NCBI GenBank assembly: GCA_021151525.1
Contig: JAGKXD010000023.1
Span: 1 to 64,000, forward strand
Length of the DNA stretch: 64,000 nt
Origin: Cellvibrionaceae bacterium
Lineage (GTDB): Bacteria; Pseudomonadota; Gammaproteobacteria; Pseudomonadales; Cellvibrionaceae
Direction: 5' to 3'
Made by a program: the position numbers and the translations under genes. The first letter of the stretch is position 1; the number at the start of each line of letters is the position of its first letter. The notes beneath the pieces were generated by a model. That model worked only from the letters and a program-made list of their open reading frames with translations, was not told where the DNA came from and searched no databases. This document shows positions 56,431-64,000 of the stretch, one piece after another.

Positions 56431-57618
56431 TTATTCAATGATAGTTGGTGAAATAGACTCGTCAGCGTCCTGCCCTTGATCATTCGCACCGGGATTTTGG
56501 GCAACCTCTAACAATCCTTTTCCAATAACTTCATAGCGCCATCCCAGCAAACGTTCTGGCAAGACGTAGGTTCCACCGTTCATACCTGAGCGAGTAACGG
56601 CTTCATATTCTTTTTTTCGAATTAATAATTCGGGCGGCAAATTCAAAACTTCCGCCACTTCGCGCACATATTTTTTTAACGCTTTCATAAGCGCAGCTTG
56701 ACTGAGCGCAAGCGGAGCATCCAAACGCGCAGGCCAGGAATGGGCATCAGTTGCAGCGCTGGTTTTAATAATATTAAGCAATGTTTCCGTATCGCCGCGC
56801 AAAGTGCGTGCAGGAATATCTTCAATGCGCTGCAAATGCACAGCATCTTGCGGCTGCTTGCGCGCCATTTCAAACAGTGACGGCTCTTTGATTAAACGGT
56901 TGCGCGGAATGTCGCGCGCGCGCGCTTCTGTTTCACGCCAAATGCAAAGGTCACGCAAAATAGCCAATTCTTGTGGGCGCAACTTCCACGCAAAACCTAC
57001 CTTATGAAATGCATCGCTGTAATCATCAGGTTTGCGCGCATTGCTCACCAAATCTGCACAATCACTTTTCACCCATTGCAAACGTTCGCTGGCTTTTAAA
57101 GTCTGTAGCAACTTGCCGTACACAATCAGCATGTGTGCAACATCCAAAGCGGCATATTTTAATTGCGATGCACTAAGCGGGCGCTGCAACCAATCGGAAC
57201 GCGTTTCATCTTTAGGAATTTCAACACCGAGAACGGCTTTCACCAAACCGGCATAACCGAGCGAAAAACCAAAACCAGCAAAAGCTGCGGCGATTTGCGT
57301 ATCAAAAATGGGTGATGGGACAATTCCTAGCAAACGTTCGAAAACTTCAATATCTTCTGAACAAGAATGTAGAACCTTTATAACTTGATCATTCAACATT
57401 AATTCACGTAGGGGTGAAAAATCCTGAATCGCAAGCGGATCAATTAAGTAACTGATTTTACCGTCGCCGAGTTGAATTAAACCTGCTATCGGATAAAAAG
57501 TATCCGTGCGCATAAATTCAGTATCAACAGCAATAGCTGCCTGCTGGCTCAGGCGCGCGCATAAATCCGCAAGCTCTGCGTCCTGCGCAATCCAAACTGG
57601 TTCAGTAGAGAGAATCAT
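56431..57618 (-). CDS. rnd: ribonuclease D
   Basis: A 395-residue 3'-5' exoribonuclease that trims tRNA and other stable RNA ends. The DEDD exonuclease domain shows [14 protein letters not shown] (Exo I), [12 protein letters not shown] (Exo II) and [16 protein letters not shown] (Exo III). HRDC-like helical domains follow, including [13 protein letters not shown]. Length and order fit RNase D. Upstream lies recR, three bases away. Confidence 0.95.
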   Translation of the reverse strand: MILSTEPVWIAQDAELADLCARLSQQAAIAVDTEFMRTDTFYPIAGLIQLGDGKISYLIDPLAIQDFSPLRELMLNDQVIKVLHSCSEDIEVFERLLGIVPSPIFDTQIAAAFAGFGFSLGYAGLVKAVLGVEIPKDETRSDWLQRPLSASQLKYAALDVAHMLIVYGKLLQTLKASERLQWVKSDCADLVSNARKPDDYSDAFHKVGFAWKLRPQELAILRDLCIWRETEARARDIPRNRLIKEPSLFEMARKQPQDAVHLQRIEDIPARTLRGDTETLLNIIKTSAATDAHSWPARLDAPLALSQAALMKALKKYVREVAEVLNLPPELLIRKKEYEAVTRSGMNGGTYVLPERLLGWRYEVIGKGLLEVAQNPGANDQGQDADESISPTIIE

Positions 57619-57621
57619 AAA

Positions 57622-58230
57622 TTAAAAACTTCTACGGCTGGAAAAAGCGTGAGCCAAGGTTCCGCCGTCAATAAATTCAAGTTCGCCACCAAGGGGAACA
57701 CCGTGCGCAATACGCGAGACAAGTACATTGTGATGCTTAGCGCGCTCACTAATGTAATAAGCAGTTGCTTCACCTTCTACGGTAGGATTGGTTGCGAGAA
57801 TAATTTCTTTAATCGGCTCACCACTTGCAGCACTTTGCTGCAATAAATTAATTAATTGATCTATACCAATATCTTCCGGGCCAATGCCATCAATTGGCGA
57901 TAAGTGGCCGAGCAATACAAAATATTTACCTTGGTAAGTACCCGCCTGCTCAATCGCCAATACATCTGCCGGAGTTTCCACTACGCAAATAATAGAGTTG
58001 TCGCGTCGACTGTTATTGCAAATACCACAGTGAGTTTGCTCTGTGAGCGTGCGGCAGCGCTGACAGCGGCCAACACCTTCCACAGCTTTATGTAAACTCT
58101 GCGCCAAACGCTCAGCTCCTTCGCGATCACGCTCTAATAAATGCAAGGCCATACGCTGTGCGGATTTAGGACCGACACCGGGCAAGCAACGTAAGGAGGA
58201 CATAAGTTCGTCAATTAAGGGGCTGAACAT
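57622..58230 (-). CDS. recR: recombination mediator RecR
   Basis: A 202-residue protein of RecFOR repair. It has the HhH start ([20 protein letters not shown]), the four-Cys zinc finger ([16 protein letters not shown]), and a TOPRIM domain ([34 protein letters not shown]), ending [19 protein letters not shown]. It lies downstream of ybaB in the usual dnaX-ybaB-recR order, but separated from ybaB by the repeat element. Confidence 0.97.
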   Translation of the reverse strand: MFSPLIDELMSSLRCLPGVGPKSAQRMALHLLERDREGAERLAQSLHKAVEGVGRCQRCRTLTEQTHCGICNNSRRDNSIICVVETPADVLAIEQAGTYQGKYFVLLGHLSPIDGIGPEDIGIDQLINLLQQSAASGEPIKEIILATNPTVEGEATAYYISERAKHHNVLVSRIAHGVPLGGELEFIDGGTLAHAFSSRRSF

Positions 58231-58270
58231 TAAATTTTATTTCTCAATGATTTTTCTGCGATCTCGCAAT

Positions 58271-58369
58271 AAAGAATAGTGTTTAATTCAAAACCGTACG
58301 AGGCATGGATGCCGAGACGAGCCTACACGGATGTATTTACGGCGAGTTTTGAATTGAACACTATTTTTT
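58271..58369. repeat. inverted-repeat element, copy B (MITE-like)
   Basis: Same element as at 32152-32250, in reverse orientation. The terminal repeats (AGTGTTTAATTCAAAAC and GTTTTGAATTGAACACT) differ by one base; the core matches copy A apart from about two positions. Outer ends differ slightly from copy A (AGTGTT versus CTGCTT), yet each copy keeps its own two ends complementary. It lies in the recR-ybaB gap. Confidence 0.85.
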
Positions 58370-58382
58370 ATTCATTTATAAA

Positions 58383-58700
58383 TCAAAACGGCATTTTAAA
58401 ATCTGCAGGCAAACCCATGCCTGCAGTCATCTTCGCCATTTGATCGCGGTTTTGTGTTTCCACTTTTCGCACCGCATCATTCACAGCAGCAGCCAATAAA
58501 TCTTCGAGCATTTCTTTATCTTCGCTCATCAAGCTCGCATCAATGTGTACGCGTTTTACATCGTGACGACCAGTCATCACCACCGAAACCAAACCTGCAC
58601 CCGCCTCACCTTTTACTTCTGCATGCGCAAGGTCGTCTTGCATTTTTTGCATGTTAGCTTGCATTTGCTGTGCTTGTTTCATTAAGTCGCCGATATTCAT
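58383..58700 (-). CDS. ybaB: YbaB/EbfC nucleoid-associated protein
   Basis: A 105-residue protein with the family start [21 protein letters not shown] and the core [17 protein letters not shown]. YbaB/EbfC dimers bind DNA and affect nucleoid organisation. Directly downstream of dnaX (24 bases). Confidence 0.96.
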   Translation of the reverse strand: MNIGDLMKQAQQMQANMQKMQDDLAHAEVKGEAGAGLVSVVMTGRHDVKRVHIDASLMSEDKEMLEDLLAAAVNDAVRKVETQNRDQMAKMTAGMGLPADFKMPF

Positions 58701-58724
58701 AGCATTCTCTTTTTAAATCTGTAT

Positions 58725-60707
58725 TTAAATTGCTTGGATAGTTTCTTCACGCAGGGTCGCGCCAAAATGTTCAATAAGTTGCAATACAATTGGATCAGTT
58801 TTTATCGCATTTACCGCATTGGCATAACGCTCTTCTTGATGACGTTTGGCGATGAGCGCTGGTGATTCAGCGGTTAATTTTCCCGGCTGGATTTTTACGT
58901 GAACTCGCTCAATAAAATAACCGCTGAGTAAATCTGCCAAACGCTGCTGATGACTTGGGTCATAAAGCGTGCTGTTGTTTTCATCGACAATAAATTGAAA
59001 GTCATTGCCATTGCGAGCCACGAGCTGACAGTTAGCCACCGTGCTCTGCAAAATTCCTGTCACCCCCAAGCCCAAATAAATTTCTGGCCAATCTTGCGGT
59101 GTGGCCTGCTCGTACGAAATTTTGCGCACCGATGCCGGAGCTGCAGCAGGCAATTCTGGCACCGCTGGAACGACAGGAAGTTCAGGCTTTATTTCAGGTG
59201 TTATTACTGCAGAAATATTCGCCTGAGTTTCAGGCGCTTCAGACTTTTTTGGTTCGGGTACCTCATCGGGTACTAAGCCATAATCGCCTGCATCCAAATA
59301 AGCGGGTGCATCTGCATATTCGTCGTACTCGTCACCACTGATTTCAGGCGCGTTATCGTAAGGCCCATCAAAAGGTGGTGGCGATTGTGACGTAGTTGAT
59401 TGCTGTGGAGCTATTGGCTGTTGCGGTGCTATTGGTTGCTGCGGTGCTACCGATGCAACCTGTTGAACTACAGCAGCAGGTGCTTGCTGAATGTGCTCAG
59501 AAGCAGACTGAACAGGGGCTGCAGCAGCTTGTACTGGTACTTGTGGTGCGGCAGCTGGCTTAACTTGCGCAACAGATTGCGATGCGGATTGAGGGAGCGC
59601 CTGTGTAGGAACATCAATTAGGCCCTGCGGCTTAAATGCCAACATGCGCAAAAGCACCATTTCAAAACCGGCGCGAGCATCAGGTGCGAGCGGCAAATCG
59701 CGACGCCCCAAGAGCGCCGTTTGATAAAACAATTGCACATCTTCTGCCGGCAATTGTTGCGCGAGCTGCATAATGCGCTCTTTATCACCGTGGCTGTTAT
59801 CCACCGCCTCCGGCAGCGCTTGGGCAATGGCGATACGATGCAAAACCGACAGCATTTCCGCTAACGCATTGGCGTAATCAGGCGCTTGTTCCGCCATATT
59901 TTGTACGGCGCCAAGAATCGCCTTACCATCCAAAGATGCCAGTGCATTTACGATTTCATAAACCGCTGCTTGATCTAAAGTACCCAGCATAGCGGCCACT
60001 TCAGATTGGGTAATTTTGCCTGAACCGTAGGAAATCGATTGGTCTGTAAGACTTAAGGCATCGCGCATACTGCCATCGGCTGCGCGCCCCAAAAGCCAAA
60101 GCGCGCTTTCTTCGAAAGGAATCACCTCTTGCTCAAGCACAAACTTGAGATGATTAACGATGCGCTCAGGCGTCATATTTTTAAGGTTGAACTGCAGGCA
60201 GCGCGACAGAATCGTCATAGGCAACTTTTGCGGATCAGTCGTCGCGAGCAAGAATTTTACATGCGGTGGAGGCTCTTCTAAGGTTTTCAGCAGCGCGTTA
60301 AAACTGCTGTTGGAGAGCATGTGAACTTCGTCGATCAGGTAAACCTTGTAGCGGCCGCGAGTCGGTGCATATTGGACGTTTTCCAGTAATTCGCGCGTAT
60401 CTTCAACCTTGGTACGCGAGGCTGCATCCACCTCGATCAAATCTACAAAACGGCCTTCAGCAATTTCTCGACAAGCAGAGCAAGTGCCGCAAGGTTCAGA
60501 GCTAACGCCAGTTTCGCAGTTAAGGCATTTGGCCAAAATGCGGGCGATAGTCGTTTTACCAACACCGCGCGTACCGGTAAACAAATAGGCATGGTGTAAA
60601 CGATTGTGATCGAGCGCGTTGATCAGCGCCTGCAAAACATGCTCTTGCCCAACCATTTCACGGAAAATACGCGGACGCCATTTGCGAGCGAGAACTTGAT
60701 AACTCAT
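58725..60707 (-). CDS. dnaX: DNA polymerase III subunits tau and gamma
   Basis: A 660-residue clamp-loader ATPase. The AAA+ part has Walker A (GTRGVGKTTIAR, near 45), a Cys4 zinc module (CLNCETGVSSEPCGTCSAC), DEVHMLS (Walker B, near 125) and a sensor region (TTDPQKLPMTILSRCLQF). A Pro/Gln/Ala-rich linker with short tandem repeats (QQPIAP) leads to the C-terminal tau domain that binds polymerase and helicase. A complete programmed -1 frameshift signal at codons 487-488 would yield a 489-residue gamma. Followed by ybaB and recR. Confidence 0.97.
   Translation of the reverse strand: MSYQVLARKWRPRIFREMVGQEHVLQALINALDHNRLHHAYLFTGTRGVGKTTIARILAKCLNCETGVSSEPCGTCSACREIAEGRFVDLIEVDAASRTKVEDTRELLENVQYAPTRGRYKVYLIDEVHMLSNSSFNALLKTLEEPPPHVKFLLATTDPQKLPMTILSRCLQFNLKNMTPERIVNHLKFVLEQEVIPFEESALWLLGRAADGSMRDALSLTDQSISYGSGKITQSEVAAMLGTLDQAAVYEIVNALASLDGKAILGAVQNMAEQAPDYANALAEMLSVLHRIAIAQALPEAVDNSHGDKERIMQLAQQLPAEDVQLFYQTALLGRRDLPLAPDARAGFEMVLLRMLAFKPQGLIDVPTQALPQSASQSVAQVKPAAAPQVPVQAAAAPVQSASEHIQQAPAAVVQQVASVAPQQPIAPQQPIAPQQSTTSQSPPPFDGPYDNAPEISGDEYDEYADAPAYLDAGDYGLVPDEVPEPKKSEAPETQANISAVITPEIKPELPVVPAVPELPAAAPASVRKISYEQATPQDWPEIYLGLGVTGILQSTVANCQLVARNGNDFQFIVDENNSTLYDPSHQQRLADLLSGYFIERVHVKIQPGKLTAESPALIAKRHQEERYANAVNAIKTDPIVLQLIEHFGATLREETIQAI
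59220..59264 (-). promoter_or_regulatory. programmed -1 frameshift signal in dnaX
   Basis: Three elements in order on the minus strand: a Shine-Dalgarno-like GAGG (59261-59264), ten bases, the slippery heptamer A AAA AAG in the zero frame (59244-59250; codons 487-488 after Pro486), seven bases, then a hairpin CGCCTGA-AAC-TCAGGCG (59220-59236). After slipping, the next codons are GTC TGA, so gamma ends at residue 489. This mirrors the E. coli dnaX layout. Confidence 0.88.
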
Positions 60708-60858
60708 GCCAGTTGCTAACCCTAAGAAAAACCAAAGAGAGATCGCTAAAAATGGGGGCGATTATAGCCTTATAGGGCCAAAATAGACACGCGAAAGATC
60801 GCTAACCAAGAACTGGAATGTGGAAATTCAAACAGGGAAAAATACGAGATTGGAGGCA

Positions 60859-60959
<101 letters not shown>

Positions 60960-61076
60960 CACCATAGCGGCTTGCAGGCTTTAAAAACTACGCACTTTGC
61001 AAGAGGCGCGCATTATCAACAGTTTCAATTCGCATTGCAAGGCGCAATTGCACCTTGCTCGCACCGTTTTAGAGGA

Positions 61077-61730
61077 TTACTGCTGAATGGGGATTAACTT
61101 AATTTCTACGCGACGGTTGGCCTGACGCCCCTCTTCACTGGCATTGCTGGCGATGGGGTTGGCTGGGCCATAACCGGCAGAATCAATGCGATCACCCGCC
61201 ACACCCTGCGCCAATAAATAGCTGCGCACCGCACCGGCACGATCCTCACTCAAGCGTTGGTTAAGCGACAGAGGTCCAGTTGAATCGGTAAAACCGCTAA
61301 TGCGCACGGTGGTTTGATCATATTGCTTAAGTGCTTGTGCAACTGAATTCAATACTGAGTAGAAATCTGAGCGAATATCAGACTTACCGACGGCAAAGGT
61401 GATGTTGCCAGGCATAATCAAATTCAAATCATTGCCTTGGCGATTAACCTGTACGCCGCTGTCTTTCAGCTTTTCACGCAACTCTTTTTCTTGTTTGTCC
61501 ATATAGTGACCAACGCCGCCACCAACTGCAGCACCAATCACAGCACCCGTCACCGCTCCACGCCCGCGATCACTTTTGCTTGATACAGCTGCACCCAACA
61601 CAGCACCGGCGATAGCACCTATACCAGCGCCTTTACCCGTTCTGTTGGGATTTTTCTCACCTGTTTGTGGGTCTACAGTCGCGCAGCCGGTAAACGCTAG
61701 AATCGATAAAAATACAATTAATTTTTTCAT
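61077..61730 (-). CDS. OmpA-family lipoprotein (YiaD-like)
   Basis: A 217-residue outer-membrane lipoprotein. The signal ends in a lipobox (LSILAFTGC, Cys near residue 16). A glycine-zipper region (about 30-80, GAGIGAIAGAVLGAAVSS and GAVTGAVIGAAVGGGVGHYM) precedes an OmpA peptidoglycan-binding domain (about 105-217; ISGFTDSTGPLSLNQRLSEDRA, NRRVEIKLIP). It ties the outer membrane to the cell wall. ATG at 61730 is used in place of a longer frame that lacks a signal-peptide start. Confidence 0.92.
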   Translation of the reverse strand: MKKLIVFLSILAFTGCATVDPQTGEKNPNRTGKGAGIGAIAGAVLGAAVSSKSDRGRGAVTGAVIGAAVGGGVGHYMDKQEKELREKLKDSGVQVNRQGNDLNLIMPGNITFAVGKSDIRSDFYSVLNSVAQALKQYDQTTVRISGFTDSTGPLSLNQRLSEDRAGAVRSYLLAQGVAGDRIDSAGYGPANPIASNASEEGRQANRRVEIKLIPIQQ

Positions 61731-61995
61731 GGTGTTTCTCTCATTAAACAACTTCATTAAATGACTTTACTAACAAACCCGACAAAAAACAGGATGCGCA
61801 CTAAAACTTGCGCCGCTATTTTATCTGAACTTTGTATAGACGCAGCTATCTATAAAAAGTTCGTGCGATGAATCTTGCGCATGCCCCAAAAATAAAGCAG
61901 TTGGCAAGCGAGTGTGGTACTGCCAGAATACTTAACTTTCCATTTTTGATATTTACCTGCATCTTACGGATGCGGGCACTATAGGCAAAGCAACT

Positions 61996-62514
61996 ATGCA
62001 CAGCAAATATATCAACCGAATTTTTGGCCTATTATTGATAAGCCTGATTGCAGGCTGTAAAACTTACTCCGTCAGTGTTAACAACAAGGTTGTTTATACG
62101 CCGCCGTCTCTCTTCAAAGATTTTGCGATTGCCGATGCGCATTTGCGCTCGTGTGTTGAGCAAACTATTCTCGACAATCAAATCACCAAAGCTGAAGATT
62201 TGAAGCAACTCAATTGTAGTCACGCCGGTATTGATTCGCTTGCCGGCTTGGAAAGATTTTACGGCATTGAACAACTGAATTTGGCAGAAAATGCGCTGCA
62301 ATCAATCAATCCAATTACCAACTTCAGCAAATTAAAAGTATTGATTTTACGTAAAAATAACTTAACAAGCGCTGAACCATTGTTACACTTGTTGGCATTG
62401 CGTGAAGTGGATGTTTCGGAAAATGCGAAACTAGTATGCGGAGATTTAAAGCAAGTTGCTGCTAATTCTCATCAAGGGGATTTAAAGTTGGTGCCACCTG
62501 AACAGTGTAAATAA
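61996..62514 (+). CDS. small leucine-rich-repeat lipoprotein
   Basis: A 172-residue protein with a lipobox signal (LLLISLIAGC, Cys near residue 21). The mature part holds about four short leucine-rich repeats (IDSLAGLERFYGIEQLNLAEN, LQSINPITNFSKLKVLILRKN, LTSAEPLLHLLALREVDVSEN) capped by Cys residues on both sides (Cys53/Cys74 and CGDLKQ...EQC). Likely an envelope protein mediating protein contacts; precise role unknown. Confidence 0.82.
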   Translation: MHSKYINRIFGLLLISLIAGCKTYSVSVNNKVVYTPPSLFKDFAIADAHLRSCVEQTILDNQITKAEDLKQLNCSHAGIDSLAGLERFYGIEQLNLAENALQSINPITNFSKLKVLILRKNNLTSAEPLLHLLALREVDVSENAKLVCGDLKQVAANSHQGDLKLVPPEQCK

Positions 62515-62540
62515 TCACCAGACTTTAAAATTACACGAAG

Positions 62541-62590
62541 CAATAAAAGAAAAAGCTATGCGGATTTGATTCTGCATAGCTTTTTTATTA
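62541..62590. terminator. bidirectional terminator between the LRR and PilZ genes
   Basis: AAAAGCTATGC pairs with GCATAGCTTTT around a 12-base loop, with A- and T-runs outside. It lies between converging genes and overlaps the PilZ stop codon. Confidence 0.88.
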
Positions 62591-62854
62591 ACGAACAAAC
62601 ATTAAACCAATCGTATTTCTAAACTGGTGCATCACTTTCATGCGCACAGGCTCGTGATTGATTGGACCGATGGATTTTCTGAACATCACCATGACTTCAG
62701 TACCAACCGGAGGACAAGGCTGATTTTCAATTTGCACTTGTGCGCCGCCATCTGACACGTCTTTTGCAAAACCTACAATGGTTCCAAAACTGGGATTGCT
62801 CATTTCCACACGCACCGATGTGGTAGTCCGTTCAAATAGACGTCTCTCGATCAC
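62588..62854 (-). CDS. PilZ-domain c-di-GMP receptor protein
   Basis: An 88-residue single PilZ domain with RLFER (RxxxR) near residue 5 and DVSDGG (DxSxxG) near residue 30, so c-di-GMP binding is expected. Start is GTG at 62854 behind AAGGAG. Partner unknown. A hairpin (AAGAGCGAA/TTCGCTCTT, 62898-62920) without a T-run lies upstream of it, in the gap to purC. Confidence 0.88.
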   Translation of the reverse strand: MIERRLFERTTTSVRVEMSNPSFGTIVGFAKDVSDGGAQVQIENQPCPPVGTEVMVMFRKSIGPINHEPVRMKVMHQFRNTIGLMFVR

Positions 62855-62967
62855 AGCAGATCTCCTTCATTTTTATATCGTTTATCAGCAGAGATCTAAG
62901 AGCGAACTATTTTCGCTCTTAGCTATACATCTAAAACTTTAAATCTATTTAAAAACGTTAAATCTAC

Positions 62968-63678
62968 TTAGAAAGTTAAGCCTAAGCGGTTACCAACAAT
63001 CTCGTAAGATTCAACAACATTACCCAAGTTTTGGCGGAAACGGTCTTTATCCAATTTCTCGCGGGTATCTTTATCCCACAGGCGGCAGCCATCAGGAGAG
63101 AACTCATCACCTAAAATAACTTCACCTTTGAACAAACCAAATTCCACTTTGAAATCCACCAACAGCATATTGCCACTAGCAAACAATTCTTTTAATACTG
63201 CATTAATTTTGAAGGTCAATTCTTTCATGCGCGCCAATTGCTCGGTAGTTGCCCAACCGAAAGATTGCACGTGTGATTCGTTAACCATTGGGTCACCCAG
63301 CGCATCATTTTTCAAAAACAATTCGAAAGTTGGTGGATTCAACTCCAAACCTTCTTGCACACCCAAGCGACGTACCAATGAACCCGCAGCCAAATTGCGC
63401 ACAACACATTCAACTGGAATCATGTCCATTTTTTTCACGAGCACTTCATTGTCGGACAACAATTTCTCGAAGTGAGTTGGAATGCCAGCTGCTTGCAGCT
63501 TGCCCATAATGAAGGCATTGAATTTGTTGTTTACCATGCCTTTACGATCCAACTGTTCGATTCTTTTGCCATCGAATGCAGAGGTGTCGTTACGGAAAAC
63601 CATGATCACGCGATCTGGATCATCGGTTTTATAAACAGATTTTGCTTTGCCCGCATAGAGCTCTTCGCGCTTTTCCAT
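62968..63678 (-). CDS. purC: SAICAR synthetase
   Basis: A 236-residue ATP-grasp-like enzyme joining CAIR and aspartate in purine synthesis. It has the start [61 protein letters not shown], and [30 protein letters not shown]. Length fits the short bacterial form. ATG at 63678 is chosen; a GTG at 63690 would add four residues. Confidence 0.96.
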   Translation of the reverse strand: MEKREELYAGKAKSVYKTDDPDRVIMVFRNDTSAFDGKRIEQLDRKGMVNNKFNAFIMGKLQAAGIPTHFEKLLSDNEVLVKKMDMIPVECVVRNLAAGSLVRRLGVQEGLELNPPTFELFLKNDALGDPMVNESHVQSFGWATTEQLARMKELTFKINAVLKELFASGNMLLVDFKVEFGLFKGEVILGDEFSPDGCRLWDKDTREKLDKDRFRQNLGNVVESYEIVGNRLGLTF

Positions 63679-63754
63679 TGTTGTACTCACTTAAGTTGAA
63701 ATTAATTCTAGTAGACTTTTTGGATAATGCTCAGACAGTCGCAACAATGCGCTC

Positions 63755-64000
63755 TTACTGAACAATTGCCAGCCAGTCAAAACCTTGATCCTGACAGGCG
63801 TAGGTTACTTGCTTTACGGACTGGGTAACGGGCTCAAGCGCCGCGCGCGCCACTTCCAATGAATTGTTCTTTTGGCTGATATGAGCCACCACCAAATGCT
63901 GCAAACGCTGAGTATCAATTCGCTGCAGGAAACCGGCCGCCTGCTGATTACTTAAATGACCCCATTGACCGCCGACCCGCTGTTTAAGCGAGGGGGGATA
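63755..64000 (-). CDS. MBL-fold metallohydrolase, C-terminal part (cut by window edge)
   Basis: The last 81 codons of a minus-strand gene whose 5' part lies beyond the window. The visible residues GGQWGHLSNQQAAGFLQRI and HLVVAHISQKNNSLEVARAAL match the C-terminal region of YycJ/WalJ-type metallo-beta-lactamase-fold hydrolases, where GHLSN and AH-x-S supply active-site His residues. The gene lies upstream of purC on the same strand, an arrangement known in pseudomonads. Substrate unknown. Confidence 0.8.
   Translation of the reverse strand, partial: YPPSLKQRVGGQWGHLSNQQAAGFLQRIDTQRLQHLVVAHISQKNNSLEVARAALEPVTQSVKQVTYACQDQGFDWLAIVQ

Overview
The window looks like a chromosomal segment of a free-living, polysaccharide-degrading gammaproteobacterium close to Cellvibrio (Cellvibrionaceae). 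The main pointers are a secreted GH5 cellulase with CBM2 and CBM10 modules joined by poly-serine linkers, a gammaproteobacterial housekeeping backbone (aspS with an FmdB-type neighbour, the block purC / SRP RNA / dnaX / ybaB / recR, rnd-ycgL-ycgN, wrbA-DUF2069, hrpA) and base composition that looks to be in the mid-40s % GC by eye. No tRNA, rRNA operon, prophage, insertion sequence with a transposase or CRISPR array was seen.

Layout. 0-10 kb: aspS, an FmdB-type zinc ribbon, mtgA, a DUF4124-type membrane protein, a large DUF349 protein, a GntP permease and a Rieske protein (all minus), then a DUF1704/QEGLA metallopeptidase-like protein and a small orphan (plus). 10.2-23.2 kb: the most unusual part, a colinear plus-strand cluster of five genes: a GAF-HlyD fusion, a PqqD-like/M50 protease/HlyD fusion, a periplasmic HlyD adaptor, a 2114-residue LEPR-XLL/DUF4347/cadherin-like giant protein with a C-terminal membrane anchor, and a membrane diguanylate cyclase. 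It is followed by a cluster of palindromic repeats. 23.4-32.1 kb: avtA-like aminotransferase, CheY-like regulator, YihY, arsC-wrbA-DUF2069-sppA, an atypical ADP-ribosylglycohydrolase-fold protein and moaCDE. 32.2-40 kb: a repeat element, the cellulase, dusA, a transaldolase gene broken by an internal deletion, TerB, an HsbR/HsbA-like partner-switching pair, a PilZ protein and an MlaA-type protein. 40-45 kb: a porin behind a well-formed Pho box, then a bufferin (BufA2-MNIO-DoxX-BufC) copper-related RiPP operon. 45-56 kb: hrpA, a retropepsin-like protein, a histidine-kinase-like protein that has lost its catalytic residues, dps, GNAT and a vWA protein. 56-64 kb: ycgN, ycgL, rnd, recR, a second copy of the repeat element, ybaB, dnaX with a complete programmed -1 frameshift signal, 4.5S RNA, OmpA and LRR lipoproteins, PilZ, purC and the 3' end of an MBL-fold hydrolase gene.

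How parts may work together. The 10-23 kb cluster looks like a dedicated export, processing and anchoring system for one giant surface or periplasmic protein, with c-di-GMP synthesis encoded directly behind the substrate; no ABC transporter or TolC is present, so outside partners would be needed. c-di-GMP signalling recurs: one diguanylate cyclase with an intact inhibitory site and two PilZ proteins with intact binding motifs. The bufferin operon has a strong terminator between the peptide gene and its maturation genes, which would favour excess precursor peptide. Coordinates of starts were adjusted where an internal ATG or GTG fits family length and ribosome binding site better. All functional statements rest on motif reading; no database search was run.
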